DNA of 10,731 nucleotides from an uncultured Clostridia bacterium (GTDB lineage Bacteria; Bacillota; Clostridia; Christensenellales; UBA1242), in assembly GCA_937914725.1 (NCBI GenBank), contig CALDMJ010000042.1, forward strand, positions 1-10,731. The letters run 5' to 3'. The position numbers and the translations under genes are program-made. Within the stretch, counting starts at the first letter, position 1, and every line of letters begins with the position of its first letter. The notes beneath the pieces were generated by a model that worked only from the letters and a program-made list of their open reading frames with translations, did not search any database and was not told the origin of the DNA. Positions 6,209 through 10,731 of the stretch are shown piece by piece.

Positions 6209-6235
6209 TTTACCACATTAGAGAAAAAATATCAA
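6207..6235 (-). promoter_or_regulatory. Promoter of the surface protein gene
   Basis: On the minus strand, TTGATA (6230-6235) and TAAACT (6207-6212) are separated by 17 bases, with TGG before the -10 (extended -10), as in the plsY and rpsB promoters. Transcription would start near 6200, about 70 bases before the ATG. Its -10 is weaker than that of plsY or frr, which leaves room for regulation. Confidence 0.6.
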
Positions 6236-6341
6236 ATGTTTTTTATTGCTTTTTCAGTTTTTATATTTATGTTTAACAAATATTTATCTATTAGAGTTGG
6301 TTTTGATAAAAATAAGTATAAAAACCTCCTAAAATAAAAAG

Positions 6342-6384
6342 AATTCTCAAAGTAAATTCCATAGTGGAATTTACTTTGAGAATT
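6342..6384 (-). terminator. Perfect 20-bp hairpin with T tract, second terminator of the sporulation block
   Basis: The 20 bases at 6342-6361 are the exact reverse complement of 6365-6384, with only TAG as the loop. On the minus strand the hairpin is followed by CTTTTTATTTT. The plus-strand side lacks a T-run. The stem is unusually long and perfect for a simple terminator. I see no flanking target duplication or transposase, so a mobile element is not supported. Confidence 0.75.
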
Positions 6385-6427
6385 AACGTAAAAATTTGCG
6401 AATCTTTATAGTGCCTCAACAAAAATA

Positions 6428-6470
6428 AAAACTCAACAAAGTGAACATACCTTTCAAAATGTTGAGTTTT
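6428..6470 (-). terminator. Terminator directly after spoIIIAH
   Basis: AAAACTCAACA (6428-6438) pairs perfectly with TGTTGAGTTTT (6460-6470) over a 21-base loop. On the minus strand the stem runs into TTTTTATTTTTG. It starts four bases after the spoIIIAH stop codon. Confidence 0.8.
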
Positions 6471-6474
6471 ACAA

Positions 6475-6951
6475 TTACTCGACTGGAATGATTTTGATGT
6501 TGTCGATTGATTTACCTGTTGAATCCTGGATGATTTGGACAATTTGCGCTACTTCGCTGGCTTCAAGGTTGGTGTCTTTGACGATGACGTTGACGTTTGA
6601 GGTTGTCATTGTAACGATTGTGTCGTCAAAACCTTTTGATTTGATGAGTCCTTCAAGCACAAGTTCTTGTTCCATAAGTTTGACAAGTTCTACCTTTTTG
6701 TTTTCGGCTACCTTTTTCGCTTCTTCGGATGCGGTTGAACTTGAGATGATTGCGTCGAGGTACAAAACTTCTTGGCTGCGCGTTGCTTGGCGCTCTGCTC
6801 TATAGGACGTGAAAAAGTTTGCGGATGTCACGGTTGAGTTTGTCGGCTGCGTTGGCGTGCTGTTGTTGAGCGCGAGATTAAGGAAACCTGTTGCTACGAG
6901 AAGCACCATCATTACGCTGAGTACGATTATTTTCTTTTTCTTGCTAACCAT
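6475..6951 (-). CDS. spoIIIAH: Stage III sporulation protein AH (SpoIIIAH)
   Basis: Mother-cell membrane protein whose extracellular domain binds forespore SpoIIQ across the intermembrane space. Together they form the channel/zipper needed for engulfment and for late forespore (sigma-G) activity. ATG at 6951 (MVSKKKKIIV) is chosen: AAGGAG (6962-6967) lies ten bases upstream, whereas the ATG at 6960 sits only one base from it. The 158-residue protein has a Lys-rich N-terminus, one membrane segment (about residues 7-26), a Thr/Ser/Pro linker, then SYRAERQATRSQEVLYLDAI and a C-terminal ring-forming YscJ/FliF-like domain with DDTIVTMTTSNVNVIVK and the ending DNIKIIPVE. It is separated from spoIIIAG by 259 bases and has a possible promoter of its own; the two are normally adjacent. 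Confidence 0.92.
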   Translation of the reverse strand: MVSKKKKIIVLSVMMVLLVATGFLNLALNNSTPTQPTNSTVTSANFFTSYRAERQATRSQEVLYLDAIISSSTASEEAKKVAENKKVELVKLMEQELVLEGLIKSKGFDDTIVTMTTSNVNVIVKDTNLEASEVAQIVQIIQDSTGKSIDNIKIIPVE

Positions 6952-7210
6952 ATTTTTCATTCTCCTTGTTTGGTTGTTTGATTTTATATTATATATAATG
7001 TATAGATTGTCCAAATTATTACTATTTTTTTCATTTTCTTTTGAGAACTATTTGCAAGCGTTTATTTGGGCGTTTGCCCTGTTGCGGCGCGCTATTTATT
7101 TTGCTTGTGATTAAGCCACAGAAACTCTACAATAAACAATTTGCACGATAGCGTTCGTTGATACTGCAAGGGGCGCGGCTGCAACGGACACTGCGCGTGG
7201 TAAATGTGTT
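6952..7210. other. 259-base spacer between spoIIIAG and spoIIIAH
   Basis: I find no gene here on either strand. The part near spoIIIAG (about 7060-7200) is clearly richer in G and C than the rest and holds short potential stems such as GGGC/GCCC at 7068-7079. The part near spoIIIAH (6961-7030) is AT-rich and promoter-like. No T-run that would mark a terminator follows spoIIIAG. It might be a decayed gene, an unannotated small RNA, or a promoter region that decouples spoIIIAH from spoIIIAG. Confidence 0.5.
6986..7014 (-). promoter_or_regulatory. Candidate promoter of spoIIIAH
   Basis: On the minus strand, TTGGAC (7009-7014) lies 17 bases from TAATAT (6986-6991). A sigma-E-like -10, TATACATT (6997-7004; consensus CATACAnT), overlaps it, but its -35 partner is poor. 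Since spoIIIA genes are controlled by sigma-E in the mother cell in Bacillus, the sigma factor used here cannot be decided from sequence alone. Confidence 0.35.
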
Positions 7211-7807
7211 TTATGCCAGTATTTCGATGTTTCCGCTAGGAATTGTCAAGAGCGCTTGCAGCGCTTTTAGGATGTTCAGTTTGACATTGACGTCGGTTGC
7301 ACCTTGCGCGACGACGACGACTCCTGTTATTTTGGGCATTACCTCAAGCAAAACTATGGGTTCGTCACCGTTTTTGCCGCTCACGATGAGCGGTTTTTCA
7401 ATAATTTCGACGTCCTCAGTTTTTGTTGTGACTCCTTTGTCGGTTACGGACTCACTTTTTTTCGTTGTTTCGATTGTTTTTGCGATGATAAGTTCACTGC
7501 TCGACTCAAGTGTTATGACGACACTGACGTTGCCTGCACCTTGGATTTGTGAGAGCGTTTTTTCTAGTTTCGACTCTAGTTCCTTTGCGTATTGGCTGGC
7601 ACTTGTATACTGAATATCCGCGATTGATGTGCCTTTGGTGCTAGCGCTAGAACTTGCCTTGCTTGATGTTCCAAAGTAGATGAGAAACATTACGCAGATT
7701 ATTAGCACGGCAACCACAATTTCAATATTCTTTATGCTTTTAAGTTTCTTGAAAAACGGAAGTTTTGATAAAAAACTTTCCTTTTTCGGCTTCTTTTCTT
7801 CACTCAT
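7211..7807 (-). CDS. spoIIIAG: Stage III sporulation protein AG (SpoIIIAG)
   Basis: Component of the mother-cell side of the SpoIIIA-SpoIIQ complex; in B. subtilis it forms a large ring in the intermembrane space, resembling type III secretion ring proteins. The 198-residue protein has a Lys-rich cytoplasmic start, one membrane segment (about residues 29-45), a Ser-rich linker, and a ring-building domain from about residue 70. YAKELESKLEKTLSQIQGAG and VSVVITLES are typical, followed by an insertion rich in Thr, Lys and Glu (about 108-140). The conserved C-terminal motif is VMPKITGVVVVAQGATD, then NILKALQALLTIPSGNIEIL. Its start (7807) overlaps the end of spoIIIAF by eight bases, which points to translational coupling. 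The downstream neighbour spoIIIAH is set apart by an unusual gap. Confidence 0.93.
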   Translation of the reverse strand: MSEEKKPKKESFLSKLPFFKKLKSIKNIEIVVAVLIICVMFLIYFGTSSKASSSASTKGTSIADIQYTSASQYAKELESKLEKTLSQIQGAGNVSVVITLESSSELIIAKTIETTKKSESVTDKGVTTKTEDVEIIEKPLIVSGKNGDEPIVLLEVMPKITGVVVVAQGATDVNVKLNILKALQALLTIPSGNIEILA

Positions 7808-8270
7808 AAACGATTATGTCCTTTTCGTCGATTGTGACGACTTTTTGCACTGTTTTGTTGATGACGGCTTTGCTTGGGCTTTTCGGGCAGTCGGAAATGT
7901 CGATGCAAACTTTGTTGATTGTATAGACTTTGTCGACCATTGCGGAATCAATTGTTACAACTACTTTTACAAAGCCGTCCTCTTCAAAAACTGTTTCTAT
8001 GGCATTTGACAATGCGGTGTTTTTTTGATTTTTTATAATTTCAAGATACTTTTTGTCTACCTCGATTGAAGATGTTTCTAGAGAAAAATCACCGTGTTTT
8101 ATGTTATTGATAAAGGACGGCAGCGGAGCGACAATTGTGAAAATCACAAACAACACATATATGCTTTGCACATATTTTTTAACTTGTCCGTCCACAAGCA
8201 TCAAGTCGACGATAACGCCGACAAGGATGATGCCGACAATGCTAAGTATATAACCGCTCAAAAAATCCAT
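7800..8270 (-). CDS. spoIIIAF: Stage III sporulation protein AF (SpoIIIAF)
   Basis: Mother-cell membrane protein of the SpoIIIA complex, with a soluble domain of the ring-forming type facing the intermembrane space. The 156-residue protein has two N-terminal membrane segments (about residues 5-25 and 33-51), with the typical LSGYILSIVGIILVGVIVDLML and FTIVAPLPSFI, then a soluble domain with KKYLEIIKNQKNTALSNAI and KVVVTID, ending in VQKVVTIDEKDIIVYE. The ATG at 8270 is one base after the stop codon of the DUF3792 gene, and no strong ribosome binding site precedes it, so translation probably depends on coupling to that gene. In Bacillus and most Clostridia the gene before it is spoIIIAE; here it is not. 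Confidence 0.88.
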   Translation of the reverse strand: MDFLSGYILSIVGIILVGVIVDLMLVDGQVKKYVQSIYVLFVIFTIVAPLPSFINNIKHGDFSLETSSIEVDKKYLEIIKNQKNTALSNAIETVFEEDGFVKVVVTIDSAMVDKVYTINKVCIDISDCPKSPSKAVINKTVQKVVTIDEKDIIVYE

Positions 8271-8271
8271 A

Positions 8272-8655
8272 CTATTTTCTCAAAATGTTGACGACAATTG
8301 CGCAAATTAAGCCGATTGCAGTCGCAAAGACAACGTCCCAAACAAATGTTAAATCAAAACTAAATGATTTGTTGAGGGCGGAAAATAGCAAAAACGACAA
8401 CACGGCAAAGAACGCGCCAACAATCATACCTTTGTACAAATGCTTGTCACTATTAACTTTCAAGCATGCAACGACGCCAAAGAAAATTGCGACAATTTTT
8501 ATAATTTGATTGACGACGTTAATGCCATTTTCGCCAAGCGACGCCCATTTGACGATGAACGCAAACGCTAAAATTGAAACCATTGCCACGCCCAGCGCGA
8601 CAATCGCCCCCTTAGTAATCGCAAGCCAAAAACCTGACTTTTTCACTTTCTCCAC
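8272..8655 (-). CDS. TIGR04086/DUF3792 family membrane protein
   Basis: Small integral membrane protein of 127 residues, of unknown function (YrzE-like in Bacillus). The start is set at GTG 8655 because a full AGGAGG (8662-8667) stands six bases upstream; a longer reading frame upstream would run through the terminator and is rejected. Four hydrophobic segments fit the family: about residues 11-35, 47-66, 74-94 and 103-124, with the second and third joined by a short charged loop (KVNSDKHLYKG) as in TIGR04086 proteins. In Clostridia the family often sits near yajC-secDF; here it directly precedes spoIIIAF with a one-base spacer, suggesting coexpression during sporulation. SpoIIIAD has a similar length, but its sequence features are not present. 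Confidence 0.75.
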   Translation of the reverse strand: MEKVKKSGFWLAITKGAIVALGVAMVSILAFAFIVKWASLGENGINVVNQIIKIVAIFFGVVACLKVNSDKHLYKGMIVGAFFAVLSFLLFSALNKSFSFDLTFVWDVVFATAIGLICAIVVNILRK

Positions 8656-8675
8656 GATGTACCTCCTATTGCAAT

Positions 8676-8706
8676 ATCTTATGAATGACCACGATATTTT
8701 AGAACA
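8676..8706 (-). promoter_or_regulatory. Weak candidate promoter before the DUF3792-spoIIIAF-spoIIIAG unit
   Basis: A promoter is expected between the terminator at 8716-8731 and the GTG at 8655. On the minus strand CATAAGAT (8676-8683) matches part of the sigma-E -10 consensus, with a loosely fitting A/T-rich -35 upstream. TAAGAT could equally be a weak sigma-A -10. Neither match is strong. Confidence 0.25.
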
Positions 8707-8715
8707 AACAAAAAA

Positions 8716-8731
8716 GCCCTGTATTGAGGGC
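8716..8731 (-). terminator. Terminator of the HAD-domain gene
   Basis: GCCCT (8716-8720) pairs with AGGGC (8727-8731) over a six-base loop, and on the minus strand the stem is followed by TTTTTTGTTTGTT. Flanking A and T runs extend the pairing. It lies 48 bases after the stop codon and separates this gene from the sporulation block. Confidence 0.85.
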
Positions 8732-8779
8732 ACATTTTTGTTGTATAGAATACGGTACTGCATTTTATTTCATTGGTCA

Positions 8780-10717
8780 TCATTTTTTTTTATTCTTCTT
8801 TCTCAATTGTTTTAGTTTGAATTTACGCGGGTTGCACTGAGTAAATTTGAATATAAGAAAATTTATGTCTAACGCTTTGTATGCAAATTTTCTTAAACCT
8901 TGAGCAAATGCTTTGAATGGATAGCGGACATCCCCGAAATTGTCGTGGTGTGTATTTTGGCTTTTGATAAGCCATTCGTAGTCCGCTTTAGATTGCATTT
9001 TGAACATTTTATAAAACATTTTTGATGTAAGTTGTTCAACAAAAGATAAATTTGCATAATCAAGTTCAGCGATGATTTTAAATTTTTCTATAATCTGGCT
9101 TTGCAATTCTTCCGTCAAACTATAGTAGATTTCGACATCGTGTAGGCTTGAGTCAAGGATGACTTGTGGTTGTCCATTGACAATTTTATAGGCATTACAC
9201 CTGTTGTGATTGGCTCTGCAAAGTTGCTCATAGTTGTAAACTATGTGGCGGTGAACGCTGTTGCCGAACTGCTTTTTGTTGTTTTTATCGTAGAGTAGTC
9301 CGTATTTATTTTTCTCGCCTTTTTTGCAACTACCAATAAAGTATCCTTGCACTTTGACGTTAGCACCAAAATATTTCTCAAACAAGTCTTGCATAGTTCC
9401 TTTCCATCCTATGTCAACAAGTGTAAAACCTTCTTTTTGTATATCGACACCAAAGCTATCAATGTAGCGACCAAATGCATTGTTTTGTTCGTGTCGTTTT
9501 AATTTAAAAAGATTTTGAAATATTTCATCATTTTTAAGTTTAGCAAACTCATTAGATTTTTTAATATTGTGAATTTTTTTATCGTAATTTACCTGCAAAG
9601 ATTGCTTAACTTGAGCAATTTCATCATTATCAAAACCGATTGTTATCATAAAATTTTTTAGACTCATATGAGGAGAGGCGCGGAAAAGATAATAAAAATC
9701 TTCATTTTTTAGTTCGCTAAAACTTGCGTTCAACACTGAATTGCGAGATGCATAAAAATAGTGCGTTTTAATAGCATAATAATCATTTTTTGTTTTTAAA
9801 ATTTCTACATATATGTCAAATAGCTTTTTCAAAAATTGACCTTCTCGCGACAAGAAAAATAGATTTTTTATATTTTTTTCCTTAACTTTTTGGTAAAGCC
9901 TTTTTATGAATAAGAATAATGCAAAGGCATAATTAGAATAATTATATCTATCTTGATATCTATCGAAACACTTTTGTAATTCATTTATTGAATCACCATA
10001 TCTTTTCGCATTATTCAAGCTTTTATCATCTTTTATGTAGGATACATCAACTTTGACCGCATTTAATTTATTAGATTTTGCTTTTTTGTAGTCGCTGCGG
10101 AAATTGTCACCTATCATTATAGTTTCTTTGGGGTCGACATTTAGATAATATAAAATTTGTTTATATAATTTACCGCTCGACTTTGATTTGCTATAATCAC
10201 ATGAAACAAAAATATTAGCAAACAAGTCAAGCACATTCAAATGGTCAAGCCAAGCAGAAATTGCTGTTTTGTCACAATAAAAATCACTAACCACATATAT
10301 GTTTGCACCACACAATTTATATTGACGCAATTTATTAATAACAACACTATTGAGTGAATGACTCTCTGATTCGACAGCGATATACATTTTGTACGATTCA
10401 TCAACAAATCGCTTACAATCAAAATTGTCGATATAGCAACTAAGCCTTTTAGCCATAATGAATAATATTGTTTGCAATGGTGTTTCACACTCACGTGTTT
10501 TTCGCCACATTTTGAAATTCTCTTTAAGCCTTATTGATTTAAATAATTCATAGATAATTGTAGGTTCAATTTGAAAATTGACACCGACGTGTTTTGCCCA
10601 ACAATAAATTATATCATCGGGAGATTTATCTCTTAATATAATAGTGTTAAAACAATCTACAAATACATTTTTTATTTTTTTAACACTAGTTGAGTCGCTA
10701 TTTATGGTTATACACAA
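8780..10717 (-). CDS. HAD-superfamily protein with a C-terminal domain typical of surface-polysaccharide loci (COG5610-like)
   Basis: 645 residues from a TTG at 10717, which has AAAGG five bases upstream. No ATG lies before the first motif and the frame is open to the window edge, so the true start may be outside. Residues about 16-225 form a HAD hydrolase domain: motif I FVDCFNTI with the nucleophile Asp at 21, motif II VVSDFY (Ser 144), motif III Lys near 183, and motif IV MIGDNFRSD (Asp 204 and 209). The third residue of motif I is Phe, not the usual acid Asp, and the fourth is Asn instead of the Asp of the common DxFDT form, so phosphatase activity is uncertain. The C-terminal part has FFLSREGQFLKKL (288-300), YFYASRNSV (321-329) and LVDIGWKGTMQDLF (434-447), seen in proteins from capsule and polysaccharide loci. 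The C-terminus is Lys-rich. The gene is visibly more AT-rich than the translation genes, which may indicate transfer. Substrate unknown. Confidence 0.75.
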   Translation of the reverse strand: MCITINSDSTSVKKIKNVFVDCFNTIILRDKSPDDIIYCWAKHVGVNFQIEPTIIYELFKSIRLKENFKMWRKTRECETPLQTILFIMAKRLSCYIDNFDCKRFVDESYKMYIAVESESHSLNSVVINKLRQYKLCGANIYVVSDFYCDKTAISAWLDHLNVLDLFANIFVSCDYSKSKSSGKLYKQILYYLNVDPKETIMIGDNFRSDYKKAKSNKLNAVKVDVSYIKDDKSLNNAKRYGDSINELQKCFDRYQDRYNYSNYAFALFLFIKRLYQKVKEKNIKNLFFLSREGQFLKKLFDIYVEILKTKNDYYAIKTHYFYASRNSVLNASFSELKNEDFYYLFRASPHMSLKNFMITIGFDNDEIAQVKQSLQVNYDKKIHNIKKSNEFAKLKNDEIFQNLFKLKRHEQNNAFGRYIDSFGVDIQKEGFTLVDIGWKGTMQDLFEKYFGANVKVQGYFIGSCKKGEKNKYGLLYDKNNKKQFGNSVHRHIVYNYEQLCRANHNRCNAYKIVNGQPQVILDSSLHDVEIYYSLTEELQSQIIEKFKIIAELDYANLSFVEQLTSKMFYKMFKMQSKADYEWLIKSQNTHHDNFGDVRYPFKAFAQGLRKFAYKALDINFLIFKFTQCNPRKFKLKQLRKKNKKK

Positions 10718-10731
10718 ACTCGCCTTTTTAC

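Larger units (their letters stand above)
6132..6474. other. 343-base gene-free interval between spoIIIAH and the surface protein gene
   Basis: This stretch holds no supported gene. From high to low coordinates it contains the spoIIIAH terminator (6428-6470), a perfect 20-bp hairpin terminator (6342-6384), an AT-rich stretch with an isolated AGGAGG (6325-6330) that has no start codon behind it, the surface gene promoter (6207-6235), two overlapping inverted repeats (6170-6208), and the ribosome binding site (6141-6147). The layout insulates the surface gene from sporulation transcription. Confidence 0.7.

Noticed and set aside
6325..6330. Isolated AGGAGG on the minus strand after the 20-bp hairpin
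   Set aside because: No ATG, GTG or TTG lies at a usable distance and the following frame ends quickly; probably chance or a relic.
6342..6384. Miniature inverted-repeat mobile element
   Set aside because: There is no visible target-site duplication and the loop is three bases; the following T tract fits a terminator.
6291..6542. Minus-strand frame of 83 codons between spoIIIAH and the surface gene
   Set aside because: It overlaps the end of spoIIIAH and runs through both terminator hairpins, so it is not a plausible gene.
6952..7014. Earlier in-frame starts for SpoIIIAH (up to 7014)
   Set aside because: The extra residues are not SpoIIIAH-like and would cover the promoter-like region; the Shine-Dalgarno fits ATG at 6951.
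7060..7200. tRNA or other known RNA gene in the spoIIIAG-spoIIIAH spacer
   Set aside because: I could not fold a cloverleaf or find the T-loop and CCA-like features; left as an unexplained spacer.
8656..8763. Longer N-terminus for the DUF3792 protein (start at 8763)
   Set aside because: It would translate the terminator of the preceding gene; the AGGAGG six bases before GTG 8655 defines the start.
1..10731. CRISPR array, insertion sequence, attachment site or prophage genes
   Set aside because: No regularly spaced repeats, transposase or integrase motifs were seen on either strand.

Overview
The window looks like part of the chromosome of a low-GC, endospore-forming Firmicute (Clostridia-like, probably an uncultured lineage). 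The evidence is three spoIIIA channel genes, a TIGR04086/DUF3792 membrane protein, Gram-positive style AGGAGG ribosome binding sites, sigma-A promoters with a TGG extended -10, and a Firmicute-type translation/lipid cluster. Every gene I can support lies on the minus strand, so the biological order runs from high to low coordinates. I see no convincing plus-strand gene.

Region A (10731 to 8716) holds a 645-residue two-domain protein. It has an N-terminal HAD hydrolase domain and a C-terminal domain typical of proteins in surface-polysaccharide loci, is visibly AT-rich, and ends at a clear terminator. Region B (8655 to 6428) is a sporulation block: a DUF3792 membrane protein, then spoIIIAF, spoIIIAG, an unusual 259-nt gap, and spoIIIAH. 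The usual upstream partners spoIIIAA-AE are absent. Two back-to-back terminators close the block, the second with a perfect 20-bp stem.

Region C (6235 to 3830) is a monocistronic gene for a secreted, beta-rich protein of 750 residues with a DUF6273/C-type-lectin-like domain. Its codons 7-11 are a run of 14 G (plus-strand C, 6099-6112). Gain or loss of one G stops translation within a few codons, so this looks like a phase-variable (contingency) gene switched by slipped-strand mispairing. The G run also sits between a TTAACT box and a perfect TATAAT box. The promoter has an inverted repeat at the start site, and codon use inside the gene is mosaic. This is the most striking locus in the window.

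Region D (3794 to 1) is a translation and envelope-lipid cluster: rpsB, tsf, plsY, frr and uppS (3' end outside the window). plsY occupies the slot normally held by pyrH. rpsB and frr each have a strong promoter followed by a structured 5' leader (nested helices before rpsB, a long two-part hairpin before frr), which are candidate cis-regulatory RNAs. S2 has an extra C-terminal tail rich in Lys and Glu. A bidirectional-looking terminator separates rpsB-tsf from plsY-frr-uppS.
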